From contig NZ_JACHIW010000001.1 of assembly GCF_014203395.1 (NCBI RefSeq), positions 1,488,001-1,552,000 on the forward strand: a stretch of DNA of 64,000 nucleotides, read 5' to 3'. Position 1 is the stretch's first letter. Every line of letters begins with the position of its first letter. The translations under genes and the position numbers were made by a program. This document shows, in pieces, positions 25,697-34,658 of the stretch. Below the pieces are notes generated by a model. That model saw nothing but the letters and a program-made list of their open reading frames with translations. It searched no databases and was not told the DNA's origin. The stretch is from Saccharopolyspora phatthalungensis (lineage in GTDB: Bacteria; Actinomycetota; Actinomycetes; Mycobacteriales; Pseudonocardiaceae).

Positions 25697-26426
25697 ATCC
25701 CACCGTCGAGGCCCGTCGACGCGACACTGCATTACTGCGCGCGCGGGCGTGCGCGCGCACGCGAATACAACATTCGTCGGCGTGTCGTACACGCTCACTC
25801 GGGTGACATTTTGGTCCCCCCAAAGGCCGTGTCGATCTTGATTTTCGGCACGTGTCCTTCGAACAGACTAGAAGCCTCCGATCTAGCGACATAGATCACT
25901 ACTCTGCGTGCTGATGTGAATCCATCTCGCGACTTCTCGGACAACCGTTCGGGCCCACCTGGGGGACGATGACGAGGAGTCGGCGGGCGGGTAAACCACT
26001 GCGACGGGCGTTGCTCCGAGAGGACAACGAGGTGACCCACGCCTCACTGACGGTGATCGATATCGACGCGGAAACGACTTGGTAACGACGCTCTGATCAG
26101 CGCAAATAGGTCGGATCGGAGCACCCATTTCGGGCGTTACTGTGACGAGCGACACATATACAAAGATTTCCGATCTTCTCGTTGGTTACGTAGTGTCGCT
26201 CCTCGGTCGGCCCCGAACCGATCAGGAAGAAGCGGGAAGCTCGCAGCGCCGAACCCTGTCCGGCGGGCTTCCGACCCCCGAAACGAACACACCGGACAGG
26301 GGCGGGGGACCCAACCACCGGGCTCCCCGAAGCCCTAGGGGTGAAGCCGGTTCCCCGGAACCGGCCGGGCTGCCTCTCAGCCCGAACCCGACAGCTCACC
26401 TCGCAGGCGCGGCAGGAGAGAGGGAC
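25697..26426. other. 730-bp non-coding stretch ahead of the rpf gene
   Basis: No convincing gene is seen on either strand. The part from 25740 to 26180 is lower in GC than its surroundings (AATACAACATT, AGACTAGAAGCC, ACACATATACAAAG) and presumably carries promoters; it includes CGTTACTGTGACG, which resembles sites of envelope-stress response regulators but is too weak to call. From about 26238 to 26412 lies a cyclic-di-AMP riboswitch. Confidence 0.6.
26238..26412 (+). ncRNA. Cyclic di-AMP riboswitch (ydaO type) in the rpf leader
   Basis: The leader matches the actinobacterial ydaO/yuaA class in order: GCGCCGAACCCTGTCCGG, its pairing partner CCGGACAGGGGCGGGGGACC, GGGGTGAAGCCGGTTCC with CGGAACCGGCCGGGCTGCC, and the closing CTCAGCCCGAACCCGACAG then CTCACCTCGCAGGC. 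It ends about 15 bases before the start of a resuscitation-promoting-factor gene, the classic target of this switch in actinobacteria. Binding of c-di-AMP is expected to turn expression off. Bounds are approximate. Confidence 0.88.
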
Positions 26427-27062
26427 ATGGCTCGCTACCTAGGCAAGCACCGCAAATCGTCCAATGCCAGCCGCACCATCGCCCGCGTCGCCATCGCCGG
26501 CGCGGTGGTCGCCACCCCGATCGCAATCGCCGCCCCCGCCGCCAACGCGGCCCCGGACTGGGACAAGCTCGCCCAGTGCGAAAGCAGCGGCAACTGGAGC
26601 ATCAACACCGGCAACGGCTTCTCCGGCGGACTCCAGTTCACCCCGTCGACCTGGGCGGCCTACGGCGGCACCCAGTACGCCGGCAGCGCGCACCAGGCGA
26701 CGCGCGAGCAGCAGATCGCCGTCGCCGAGAAGGTCCTCGCTTCGCAGGGCTCCAACGCGTGGCCCGGCTGCACCGCCAAGCTCAACTGGACCAGCGGCGG
26801 CACCAAGGTCAGCATCAAGACCACCACGCCGAAGAAGGCCGAGACCAAGCCCGCGCCCAAGCCCAAGCCCAAGCCCAAGGCGACCCCCAGCAAGCCCGCG
26901 GTGAAGTCCAACGGCGCGGACTACACGGTCCAGCTCGGTGACACGCTGAGCAAGATCGGCGAGATGTTCGGCGTGAGCTACCAGGACATCGCTCACCGCA
27001 ACTCGGACATCATCCATGACCCGAACCTGATCTTTCCGGGCCAGCAGCTCGACATCAAATGA
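26427..27062 (+). CDS. Resuscitation-promoting factor (transglycosylase plus LysM)
   Basis: The 211-residue exported protein has a signal peptide ending around ANAA (residue 42). The Rpf transglycosylase domain follows (43-122: PDWDKLAQCESSGNWSINTG with catalytic Glu52, GGLQFTPSTWAAYGG and EQQIAVAEKVLASQG). Next come a Lys/Pro linker and a C-terminal LysM domain (about 165-210: YTVQLGDTLSKIGEMFGV to PNLIFPGQQLDI). It cleaves peptidoglycan and promotes growth resumption from dormancy or spores. The ATG at 26427 follows AGGAGAGAGGG. A c-di-AMP riboswitch controls it, and hairpins follow the stop. Confidence 0.93.
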   Translation: MARYLGKHRKSSNASRTIARVAIAGAVVATPIAIAAPAANAAPDWDKLAQCESSGNWSINTGNGFSGGLQFTPSTWAAYGGTQYAGSAHQATREQQIAVAEKVLASQGSNAWPGCTAKLNWTSGGTKVSIKTTTPKKAETKPAPKPKPKPKATPSKPAVKSNGADYTVQLGDTLSKIGEMFGVSYQDIAHRNSDIIHDPNLIFPGQQLDIK

Positions 27063-27067
27063 TCTGA

Positions 27068-27088
27068 CCGACCGGCTGGTCCGGTCGG
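27068..27088 (+). terminator. Hairpin directly after rpf
   Basis: A perfect 8-bp stem, CCGACCGG with CCGGTCGG, and a 5-base loop begin 5 bases after the rpf stop. A second hairpin (CGTGTCG with CGACACG) follows at 27098-27118. Together they probably end or protect the rpf message. Confidence 0.55.
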
Positions 27089-27141
27089 CAAGGAGTACGT
27101 GTCGTAACCCCCGACACGGCACGTGCTCCGCACCTCTCGGA

Positions 27142-27174
27142 AACCCCCACCGCACGCCCCCAGCGGTGGGGGTT
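27142..27174. terminator. Strong bidirectional hairpin between convergent rpf and mogA-moaE
   Basis: A perfect 12-bp stem, AACCCCCACCGC with GCGGTGGGGGTT, and a 9-base loop lie between two convergent genes. The A/T pairs at the base of the stem favour termination in both directions. Confidence 0.7.
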
Positions 27175-27303
27175 CCGTCATTTCCGGGCAAGCGCCACCC
27201 CGCGCCGCCCACCCGAACCGACGCGGCCCCTCGGATGCCCCGAGTACTTGCGGGTCATCACGACCAGCCGTGCTCCCTGGCGTTCACCCGCGGAGCCCAG
27301 CTC

Positions 27304-28218
27304 TCATGGGCAGTTGACCCATTCTTCGGTGTTGTCTTCGAAGACCTGGCGCTTCCAGATCGGTAGCCGCCGCTTGACCTCGTCGACCAGCTCCGAGCAG
27401 GCGCTGAAACCCTGCTTGCGGTGCTCCGCCGCCACCGCGCAGCCGAGGGCCACATCGCCGATCTTGAGCAGCCCGGTGCGGTGCGACACCGCGATCGCTC
27501 GCACACCCTCGAAGCGGGCCGCGATGTCCTGGGCAACCTCGGCGATCACCTCGGCGGCGCTGGGGTGCCCGACATATTCGAGCTCGCGGACCCCGCGTCC
27601 GCCGTCGTGGTCGCGAACGACCCCGCCGAAGGTCACCACGGCGCCGGCCGCGCGGTGCTCGACCGACCGGGCCAGGGCCTCCACATCGATCACCTGCTCG
27701 GTCACGTCGGCCCGCAGGACGTCCGCCACCACCCGCTTCGGGGTCGCGTGATCGCCCCCGTGCAGCTGGTCGACGGCGTGGTCCAGGACCCCGTCGAGCA
27801 CGCCGAGCCCGTCCTTGACGCCGCCGCGCGAGCCCGGCAGGTTCACGATCAACGTCCGCCCGCTGACCCCGGCCAGCCCGCGGGAGAGCACCGCCGTCGG
27901 GACCTCGGGCAGACCTGCCGAGCGGATCGCCTCCGCAAGTCCAGGTATCGGGTAGTCGAGCACGGCCGCCGTGACCTCGGGGGTGCGGTCCGTCGGGCTG
28001 ATCCCGGTGCCGCCGGTGGTGATCACGACGTCCGCGCCGTCGGCGACCGCGCGACGCAGCTCCTCCCCCACCGGGTCACCGTCGGGCACCACGACGGGAT
28101 CGGGCGTCGAGTAACCGTGCCCACGCAGCCACTCGACGATCACCGGACCGGTGCGGTCCGGGTACACGCCGGACGCAGCGCGGTTGGACGCGGCGATCAC
28201 TCGCGCTGTCCTCGTCAT
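27304..28218 (-). CDS. MogA/MoaB-MoaE fusion, molybdenum cofactor synthesis
   Basis: The 304-residue protein fuses two activities. Residues 1-160 are a MogA/MoaB molybdopterin adenylyltransferase domain (VITTGGTGISPTDRTPEVTAAV and LIVNLPGSRGGVKDGL). Residues 170-304 are MoaE, the large subunit of molybdopterin synthase (GAVVTFGGVVRDHDGG, AVSHRTGLLKIGDVALGCAV and the catalytic lysine region RKQGFSACSELVDEVKRRLPIWKRQ). The ATG at 28218 has CAGGAGGTCTCC before it. The MoaE half needs MoaD, encoded 2.5 kb away on the other strand. moaC lies just upstream on the same strand. Confidence 0.92.
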   Translation of the reverse strand: MTRTARVIAASNRAASGVYPDRTGPVIVEWLRGHGYSTPDPVVVPDGDPVGEELRRAVADGADVVITTGGTGISPTDRTPEVTAAVLDYPIPGLAEAIRSAGLPEVPTAVLSRGLAGVSGRTLIVNLPGSRGGVKDGLGVLDGVLDHAVDQLHGGDHATPKRVVADVLRADVTEQVIDVEALARSVEHRAAGAVVTFGGVVRDHDGGRGVRELEYVGHPSAAEVIAEVAQDIAARFEGVRAIAVSHRTGLLKIGDVALGCAVAAEHRKQGFSACSELVDEVKRRLPIWKRQVFEDNTEEWVNCP

Positions 28219-28306
28219 GGAGACCTCCTGTGTATTGCGCCCCGTCCGAACGTCGGCCGCAGGGCCATCTTTTAGGCCAGGCCGACACCGCATCAAACGG
28301 CCGGTG

Positions 28307-28786
28307 TCAGTCGTCGCGCGTCCAGGTCCCGGTCTTGCCGCCCTCCTTGCGCTCCACCCGGACGGCGTCGAGCACGGCGGCAGGGTCGACGGCCTTGATC
28401 ATGTCGTGCAGCGCGAGCCCGGCCCCGGCGACCGCGGTGAGCGCCTCCATCTCGACGCCGGTGCGGTCGGTGGTCTTCACCGTCGCGGTGATCCGCACTT
28501 CGGCCTCGCCGAGCGCGAGTTCCACCTTGGCACCGGAGATCGCGATCGGATGGCACAGCGGAATCAGGTCCGGGGTTCGCTTGGCGGCCATGATGCCGGC
28601 GATCCGGGCGGTCGCGATCGCGTCGCCCTTCGGCAGCCCGTCGCGGCGCAGCAACGCGATCACCTCGGCGGTCGTGCGCACCACACCGCTGGCGACCGCG
28701 ATGCGGGCGGTGGGCTGCTTTCCGGAGACGTCGACCATGCGAGCCGCGCCCGCCTCATCGACATGCGTTAGCTCGTCCTGCGCCAT
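28307..28786 (-). CDS. moaC: Cyclic pyranopterin monophosphate synthase MoaC
   Basis: The 159-residue protein shows the complete MoaC pattern: LTHVDEAGAARMVDVSGKQP, ARIAGIMAAKRTPDLIPLCHP, TTDRTGVEMEALTAVAGAG and DMIKAVDP near the end. It converts the MoaA product to cyclic pyranopterin monophosphate in the cytosol. The ATG at 28786 is the natural start. It precedes the MogA-MoaE fusion by 88 bases on the same strand and is probably in the same transcript. Confidence 0.94.
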   Translation of the reverse strand: MAQDELTHVDEAGAARMVDVSGKQPTARIAVASGVVRTTAEVIALLRRDGLPKGDAIATARIAGIMAAKRTPDLIPLCHPIAISGAKVELALGEAEVRITATVKTTDRTGVEMEALTAVAGAGLALHDMIKAVDPAAVLDAVRVERKEGGKTGTWTRDD

Positions 28787-28900
28787 ACCCCGAGCGTAGA
28801 CCGCCGATTTCGGCGCGCGCGGCAACGGTCGCACAGCGGCCGCTGCCGCCCGGTGCGAGCACCCGCGGACCGCCGGCCCCGGGTGCCGCACCTCGGACGA

Positions 28901-30355
28901 TCAGTACTCGGTGTCCTCGCCCATGGACCAGGGCAGGGCGGAACCGCCGTGCGGGGCCGGGTCACCGGCCTGCGACGCGAGTGCCGCGCGCTTGACCGCG
29001 TCGGCGACCGCCGGGGCCACCGCCGAGTCGAACACGCTCGGCACGATGAACGACGCGTTGAGCCGTTCCCCGTCCACGACGTCGGCGATCGCATTCGACG
29101 CCGCGACCATCATCTCGTCGGTGATCTTGTGCGCATGCGCGTCCAGCAGCCCGCGGAAGACACCGGGGAAGGCAAGCACGTTGTTGATCTGGTTCGGGTA
29201 GTCGCTGCGGCCGGTGGCCACGACGGTGGCGTGCTTCTGCGCCTCCAGCGGGTCGATCTCCGGGTCCGGGTTGGCCAGCGCGAACACGATCGAGTCGGCG
29301 CTCATGGTCGCGACGTCGTCCGCGGTGAGCAGGTTCGGCGCGGACACCCCGATGAACACATCCGCCTCGCGAACCGCGTCGGACAACGTGCCGGTGCGGC
29401 CATCCTTGTTGGTGGCCTCCGCGATGGACTGCAGGTTCGGATCGGCGTCGCCACGTCCGCTGTGGACGATGCCGTCAATATCGACTGCGATGATGTCGCC
29501 GGGTTTCTTGTGCTGCAGCAGGCGGATGATGGCCGAACCGGCGGCGCCGACGCCGCACACCACGATGCGGCAGTCGGTGATGTCCTTGTTCACCACGCGC
29601 AGCGCGTTGCGCAGCGCGCCGAGCACCACGACCGCGGTGCCGTGCTGGTCGTCGTGGAAGACCGGGATGTTCAGCTTCTCCCGCAGCCGGGCCTCGATCT
29701 CGAAGCAGCGCGGGGCTGCGATGTCCTCCAGGTTGATACCGCCGTAGACCGGGGCGATCAGCTCCACGGCCCGGATGATCTCCTCGGTGTCCTGGGTGTC
29801 CAGGCAGACCGGCCAGGCGTTGACCCCGGCGAACTTCTTGAAGAGCGCGGCCTTGCCCTCCATGACCGGCAACGCGGCCTCCGGGCCGATGTTGCCCAGC
29901 CCCAGCACGGCCGAGCCGTCGGTGACCACCGCGACCGCGTTGCGCTTGACGGTCAGGCGGCGGGCGTCTTCGGGGTTCTCCGCGATCGCGGTGCAGACCC
30001 GCGCCACCCCCGGGGTGTAGGCGCGGGAGAGGTCGTCGCGGTTGTTGAGCGCGACCCGCGAGTTGACCTCGATCTTGCCGCCGAGGTGAACCAGGAAGGT
30101 CCGGTCGGAGATCTTGCGCACCCGGACGCCGGGCAGCGCGCCCAAGACCTCGGCGAGGTCGTTGGCGTGATCCGCCGACAACGCGTTGCAGGTGATGTCG
30201 ACGACGATGCGATCGGCGTGCGACTCGACGACGTCGAACGCCGTGATGACCCCGCCGGCGCGTCCGATCGCACTGGTCAGGTCGCCCGCCGCGGTCGTCG
30301 ACGGCGGCGCCTCGACGCGAACGGTGATCGAATAACCCGGACCTGGAACCGGCAT
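28901..30355 (-). CDS. Malic enzyme with N-terminal ACT domain
   Basis: The 484-residue protein has an ACT-like domain (residues 1-80: [30 protein letters not shown]). The malic enzyme catalytic part follows: [37 protein letters not shown], the Glu-Asp metal site in [26 protein letters not shown], and the Rossmann motif [11 protein letters not shown]. It converts malate to pyruvate and CO2 with NAD(P) reduction. ACT domains suggest allosteric control by a small ligand. The upstream 212 bases hold low-GC sequence that may contain the promoter. Confidence 0.9.
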   Translation of the reverse strand: MPVPGPGYSITVRVEAPPSTTAAGDLTSAIGRAGGVITAFDVVESHADRIVVDITCNALSADHANDLAEVLGALPGVRVRKISDRTFLVHLGGKIEVNSRVALNNRDDLSRAYTPGVARVCTAIAENPEDARRLTVKRNAVAVVTDGSAVLGLGNIGPEAALPVMEGKAALFKKFAGVNAWPVCLDTQDTEEIIRAVELIAPVYGGINLEDIAAPRCFEIEARLREKLNIPVFHDDQHGTAVVVLGALRNALRVVNKDITDCRIVVCGVGAAGSAIIRLLQHKKPGDIIAVDIDGIVHSGRGDADPNLQSIAEATNKDGRTGTLSDAVREADVFIGVSAPNLLTADDVATMSADSIVFALANPDPEIDPLEAQKHATVVATGRSDYPNQINNVLAFPGVFRGLLDAHAHKITDEMMVAASNAIADVVDGERLNASFIVPSVFDSAVAPAVADAVKRAALASQAGDPAPHGGSALPWSMGEDTEY

Positions 30356-30567
30356 GGCACACCCCTGTCGAGCTGATCGGCTGTGGACTTGGCGGGTGCC
30401 GTTCTCCGGCGGCCCGCGAGCCGCCGGAGCAGATCGCTCCTCCGGGATGCAAGCCCTGCGGGCCCGCTAAGCGACCGGAACTTCACCCAGCACGAAAAAG
30501 CCTAAAACTTTCCAGAGTGTGAGCGACGTCCGGTTCCCGTTACCGACGGTCCCTCTTGACAGGAGCG

Positions 30568-30753
30568 CTACTTGTTGATGCGCGTGACCGGGTGGACGTA
30601 CGGCACGGCGTCCTGCCCGAGCGGAAAGGCGGTCTCCCCGAACGGCGACAGCGCGCCCTGCTTGTCGGCCAGGAACTCGCTCACCGGGTGATCGCCCTCG
30701 CCGACCTTCGGCCAAGACGGGTCAATGCGGTCCTTTTTGGCTTTGCCGGCCAC
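30568..30753 (-). CDS. Conserved small protein, 61 aa, unknown function
   Basis: The GTG at 30753 is preceded by GGAGGACGAC. The protein reads VAGKAKKDRIDPSWPKVGEG, then DHPVSEFLADKQGALSPFGE, ending in VPYVHPVTRINK: soluble, with no membrane segment. A small gene sits in the corresponding place beside the Rv0862c-type gene in mycobacteria as I recall (Rv0863), so it is likely the positional counterpart. It is divergent from the helicase-associated gene at 31001. Confidence 0.65.
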   Translation of the reverse strand: MAGKAKKDRIDPSWPKVGEGDHPVSEFLADKQGALSPFGETAFPLGQDAVPYVHPVTRINK

Positions 30754-31000
30754 GTCGTCCTCCTGTGCATTCCGGCTGCGGTGTACTTCCAGTTTGCCGG
30801 ATCCTGCCCCAGACCTCACCCAAGGGGGCGCGGCGAAACAAAACAAGTGCGACGCATCTCTCACCCGCGCGAAACGACCGAGAGGTCGCGCAAGCGACGA
30901 GCCACCCGGTCGCGGCGACGCCGACTCCAGCCAACGGCCACCCGCATCGCCGCGCGGAGACGACCTATTCGCCCGGGGGCGGCTGGGTATCGTGAGGGAG

Positions 31001-33253
31001 ATGTCATCACTCGCGGATTGGCTGCGGGCGCGCAGCGACGAACAGCTTGTCGCGCTGCTTCGCGCCCGGCCCGACCTCGCGACCCCGCCGCCCGCCGATA
31101 CCTCGGTGCTAGCGACGCGCGTTGGCGTGCGCTCGTCGGTCGCGCGGGCCTGCGAGGACCTCGACTCCTTCACCCTCGCCACACTCGAAGCGCTGGTGCT
31201 GCTCGACGCGGATGATGCGCCCGTGCCGCTGGACGCCGTTACCGAGTTGCTCGGCCGCGATGTCACGGTCGAACGCGCCCGCCGATCCGTCGCGCAGCTG
31301 CGCGATCTCGCGCTGACCTGGGGCGAGGACAGCGAGCTCGCCGTGGCTCCGGCGGCACGGGAGGCCTTGCCGACCTTCCCCGCCGGTCTCGGACGCGCCG
31401 CCGACCACCTCACCGGCGCGGCGGCGAAAGCGGCGTTGGCCGAGCTCGACAAGGAGGAGCGGCGGCTGGTCGACAAGCTCGCCGGGGGCGCGCCGATCGG
31501 GCGCACCAAGGACGCGGCCAAGCAGGTTCCGCTGGAGCAGGCGACTAATCCGGTGCAACGGCTGCTCGCGAAGGGGTTGCTGCTGCGGCGCGATGCCGAG
31601 ACCGTCGAGCTGCCGCGCCAGCTCGCCCTGGCCGTGCGCGGCGACCGGCCAATGGGCGCGGTCGAACCCGACGAGCCCGTACCGGATCTGACCGGCACCG
31701 ATCAGTCCACAGTAGACAAAACGGCGGGCGGCGAGGCGCTGGAGCTGCTGCGGCACGTGGAGGGTCTGCTGAACACCTGGGGCGAGGAGCCGCCCGACGT
31801 GCTGCGTTCCGGCGGCGTCGGGGTACGCGACCTGCGCCGCACCGCCAAGGCCATCGACGTCGACGAGAACCGGCTGGGTCTGCTCGTGGAACTCGCGACC
31901 GCGGCCAACCTGCTGGCCAGCAGCGACGGCGCGGCACCGCAGTGGGTCCCCACCATCGAGTCCGACACCTGGCTGGCCGCCCCGCCCGAACAGCGCTGGG
32001 CGACCCTGGCCCAAGCCTGGCTCGACCTGCCCCGGCTGCCCGGCCTGATCGGCGCCCGCGACGAGAAGGACCGGCTGCTCAACCCGCTCTCCGAAGACCT
32101 ACGCCGACCGCTCGCGCCGAAGGACCGCCGCCGCATCCTCGACTACCTCGACGAACTGCCCGGTGGCTACGGGGCCCGGCCGGACGACGTCGCCGCGGTC
32201 CTCGGGTGGCGTGCCCCGCGCCGCGGTGGGCGGCTTCGCGACGACCTGGTGCGCTGGACCCTCGCCGAAGCCACCACCCTCGGCATCGTCGCCCTGCACG
32301 CGATGACCACCGCCGGACGCGTCCTGCTCGCCGACGGATCGGCCGAAGCGGCCCGCCAACTCGCCCTTGCATTGCCCGAACCCCTGGACCACGTCCTTGT
32401 GCAGGCCGACCTCACCGTCGTCGCCCCGGGTCGCCTCGAACCCGAGCTCGCCATCGAGATGAAGCTCGTCGCGGACGTCGAATCCGCCGGTAGCGCCACC
32501 GTTTACCGGATCAGCGACGGCAGCATCCGACGCGCCCTCGATACCGGCTACACCGCCGACGACCTGCACGCGCTGTTCCGCACCCGCTCGCGCACCCCGG
32601 TCCCGCAGTCGTTGACCTACCTGATCGACGACGTCGCCCGCCGCCACGGCCTGCTCCGCGCGGGCACCGCCGCGGCCTTCCTGCGCTGCGACGACCCGCT
32701 GCTGCTGGCGGAAATCCTGGCCAAGCCGGAAACCGAGGAACTCGAACTCCGCCGCATCGCGCCCACCGTCCTGGTCAGCCCGCTGCCGCTGGCCGACGTA
32801 GTCGCCGAACTACGCGCCGCCGGATTCGCCCCGGTCGCCGAAGGCCCCGACGGCAACGTGCTTGACCTGCGGGAGAGCGGGCGGCGCGTGCGCGGCAAAA
32901 GCCGCCCTGCGCAGCCGGCGGCGATCGCCGCGCCGAGCGAGGAGCAGCTCGGCGAGCTCGTGGCGCACCTGCGAGCCGGCGACCGGGCCGGGGCGGCGCG
33001 GCGCGGCAGCACCGTGCGCCCCGAACGCGGGCGGCCGAGTGCCGAAGCGACGCTGCAGCTGCTGCGCGACGCGGCGCAACAGCGCCGGAGCGTGTGGTTG
33101 GGGTTCGTCGACACGCACGGAGTGCGCAGCCAGCGCGTGGTGCGGCCGGTGAGCGTCGGCGGCGGGATCCTGCAGGGCTTCGACCCCAGCAGCGAAGAGC
33201 TGGGCAACTTCCCCTTGCACCGCATCATGTCCGTCGCCCTCGTCGAGGACTGA
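31001..33253 (+). CDS. Helicase-associated/WYL domain protein (Rv0862c-like)
   Basis: The 750-residue protein begins MSSLADWLRARSDEQLVALL, a winged-helix-rich region. In the middle it has an XPB-associated segment (HVLVQADLTVVAPGRLEPEL, SAGSATVYRISDGSIRRALD, GYTADDLHALF, RTPVPQSLTYLIDDVARRHG), and it ends with a WYL-like fold (SVWLGFVDTHGVRSQRVVRP, then FPLHRIMSVALVED). No Walker motifs are visible, so it is not a helicase itself. In mycobacteria the similar gene lies directly beside the XPB helicase; here XPB is 19 kb away. A role in nucleic-acid repair or regulation is inferred. The ATG follows GAGGGAG. A palindromic element begins at the last base of its stop codon. Confidence 0.8.
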   Translation: MSSLADWLRARSDEQLVALLRARPDLATPPPADTSVLATRVGVRSSVARACEDLDSFTLATLEALVLLDADDAPVPLDAVTELLGRDVTVERARRSVAQLRDLALTWGEDSELAVAPAAREALPTFPAGLGRAADHLTGAAAKAALAELDKEERRLVDKLAGGAPIGRTKDAAKQVPLEQATNPVQRLLAKGLLLRRDAETVELPRQLALAVRGDRPMGAVEPDEPVPDLTGTDQSTVDKTAGGEALELLRHVEGLLNTWGEEPPDVLRSGGVGVRDLRRTAKAIDVDENRLGLLVELATAANLLASSDGAAPQWVPTIESDTWLAAPPEQRWATLAQAWLDLPRLPGLIGARDEKDRLLNPLSEDLRRPLAPKDRRRILDYLDELPGGYGARPDDVAAVLGWRAPRRGGRLRDDLVRWTLAEATTLGIVALHAMTTAGRVLLADGSAEAARQLALALPEPLDHVLVQADLTVVAPGRLEPELAIEMKLVADVESAGSATVYRISDGSIRRALDTGYTADDLHALFRTRSRTPVPQSLTYLIDDVARRHGLLRAGTAAAFLRCDDPLLLAEILAKPETEELELRRIAPTVLVSPLPLADVVAELRAAGFAPVAEGPDGNVLDLRESGRRVRGKSRPAQPAAIAAPSEEQLGELVAHLRAGDRAGAARRGSTVRPERGRPSAEATLQLLRDAAQQRRSVWLGFVDTHGVRSQRVVRPVSVGGGILQGFDPSSEELGNFPLHRIMSVALVED

Positions 33254-33298
33254 GCGATTTCAAGGGAAATCGGCAGGTTGATTTCCCTTGAAATCGCT
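33253..33298 (+). repeat. Dispersed palindromic element, copy 2
   Basis: This is the best-preserved copy: arms AGCGATTTCAAGGGAAAT (33253-33270) and ATTTCCCTTGAAATCGCT (33281-33298) are perfectly complementary over 18 bp around CGGCAGGTTG. Its first base is the last base of the TGA stop at 33251-33253, and the convergent cvnD gene ends 7 bases beyond it, so it fills the whole gap between two 3' ends. Confidence 0.92.
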
Positions 33299-33305
33299 GC
33301 CCACA

Positions 33306-33902
33306 TCAGTGGGCGGCGGCCAAGCGTTGGCGCATGGCGTGTTCCACCAAGGTGATCAGGGCCTGCTTGGTGGACTCCCGGTTCCGGGCGTCGCAGGTGA
33401 TCATCGGCACCGAGGCCGAGATGGTCAGCGCTTCCCGGATGTCCTCCTGCCGGTGGTGCAGCACGCCGTCGAACGTGTTCACCGCGATGATGTAGGGCAG
33501 GCCCCGGTCATCGAAGAAGTCGATCGAGGCGAACGCGTCGGCCAACCGCCGGGTGTCGACCAGCACCACCGCGCCGATCGCGCCGCGCACCAGGTCGTCC
33601 CACATGAACCAGAACCGGTGCTGGCCGGGAGTGCCGAACAGGTACAGGATCAGGTCCGAGTCCAGCGAGACCCGGCCGAAGTCCATCGCCACCGTGGTGG
33701 TGACCTTGCCCGGCGTAGCGCTGAGGTCATCGACCCCGACGCTGGCCTCGGTCATGACCGCCTCGGTGGTCAACGGCACGATCTCGGAGACCGAACCGAC
33801 GAACGTCGTCTTGCCGACCCCGAAGCCACCGGCGACCACGATCTTCGTCGAGGTCTTCTGGTGGCCCGCATTCGCTCGGGGATCAGAGCCTGCGAAGCCC
33901 AC
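33306..33902 (-). CDS. Conservon GTPase CvnD
   Basis: The 198-residue Ras/MglA-like GTPase has the P-loop GGFGVGKTTFVGSVSE, a Thr switch region, the G3 equivalent LYLFGTPGQHRFWFMWDDLV, and the G4-like AVNTFDGVLH. It is the fourth gene of the cvnA-B-C-D signalling cassette. The GTG at 33902 lies inside the 3' end of cvnC (20-base overlap) with AAGGGTG before it, showing coupling. In Streptomyces conservons the four proteins form a membrane-associated complex like eukaryotic G-protein modules. A palindromic element follows its stop. Confidence 0.9.
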   Translation of the reverse strand: MGFAGSDPRANAGHQKTSTKIVVAGGFGVGKTTFVGSVSEIVPLTTEAVMTEASVGVDDLSATPGKVTTTVAMDFGRVSLDSDLILYLFGTPGQHRFWFMWDDLVRGAIGAVVLVDTRRLADAFASIDFFDDRGLPYIIAVNTFDGVLHHRQEDIREALTISASVPMITCDARNRESTKQALITLVEHAMRQRLAAAH

Positions 33903-34626
33903 TGAGCACCCTTTCCAAGAACTCCATGGACGGCCGATCACCGACGACCATGCCACTGTCATGAATCAGAACCAGGCCGGTATCGGCCATGTCGCCGATC
34001 AGCACCCGCACCACGCCCAACGGAAGGCGCAGGTGCGCGGCGACCTCGGCCACCGAGCGAGCCTCCATACACAGTTCGGAGATCGAGCGGTGCTCGGCCC
34101 GGGTTTGGGTCGCTTGCGTGCGACCGCGTTCGCTGGTGGAGACCAGCGTTTCGATAGCAAGATCATAATCGGTGCGGGTGCGCCCGCGCGTGCGGGCGTA
34201 GGGCCGCACCAGCGAACCGCCGTCGAGGCTGTCGGACTCCGGCGATTCGGCGCTGGGAATCGCCGGCATCGATCCGGAGATCGACGGCATGGACTGCGAC
34301 AGCGGCGGCAGCGGCTGCGAAATCGAGGGCATCGACTGGGAAATCGGCGACATCGACCGCGAGATCGACGGCATCGACACCGACTGCGGACCGCTGTCGG
34401 TCGGCCGGTGCCCGGCGACCTCCGGCATCGAGCTGTAGCCGGAGCCGAACAGGTCGGCACCCGGACCGCCGAACAGGGCCCGCTCGTAGCCGCCGATCGA
34501 CTCCGAAGCCGGACCGGGCGCGGAATCGTCCTCGACGAAGTCGTCCTGCCAGGAATCGGGGCTCAACCGCTTGTTGTAGAGGCGGAACAGGTCACCGTCC
34601 CAGCTGGGCTCGGAACCGGTGTTCAT
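33883..34626 (-). CDS. Conservon DUF742 protein CvnC with Ser/Met/Pro/Ile repeats
   Basis: The C-terminal 120 residues are the DUF742 domain (SLVRPYARTRGRTRTDYDLA, SISELCMEARSVAEVAAHLR, LGVVRVLIGDMADTGLV), a winged-helix fold. The N-terminal half is long and disordered and contains an imperfect repeat of the form SMPSISxS five to six times (about residues 82-125), unusual for CvnC proteins, which are often shorter. It sits between cvnB and cvnD, 32 bases after the former. The repeat could be an interaction or phosphorylation region; that is inference. Confidence 0.9.
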   Translation of the reverse strand: MNTGSEPSWDGDLFRLYNKRLSPDSWQDDFVEDDSAPGPASESIGGYERALFGGPGADLFGSGYSSMPEVAGHRPTDSGPQSVSMPSISRSMSPISQSMPSISQPLPPLSQSMPSISGSMPAIPSAESPESDSLDGGSLVRPYARTRGRTRTDYDLAIETLVSTSERGRTQATQTRAEHRSISELCMEARSVAEVAAHLRLPLGVVRVLIGDMADTGLVLIHDSGMVVGDRPSMEFLERVLSGLRRL

Positions 34627-34658
34627 GACGAGCTCCCCTCAGCGTTGCCCAGCGGGAA

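Noticed and set aside
26075..26150. MtrA-type response-regulator boxes (GTAACGACG, CGTTACTGTGACG) ahead of rpf
   Set aside because: Spacing and repeats do not fit a clear consensus; too weak to annotate.
34251..34385. Repetitive ATCGACGGCATGGA-like DNA in cvnC as a mobile repeat
   Set aside because: It is a coding repeat for Ser-Met-Pro-Ser-Ile-Ser units in one frame, not a dispersed element.
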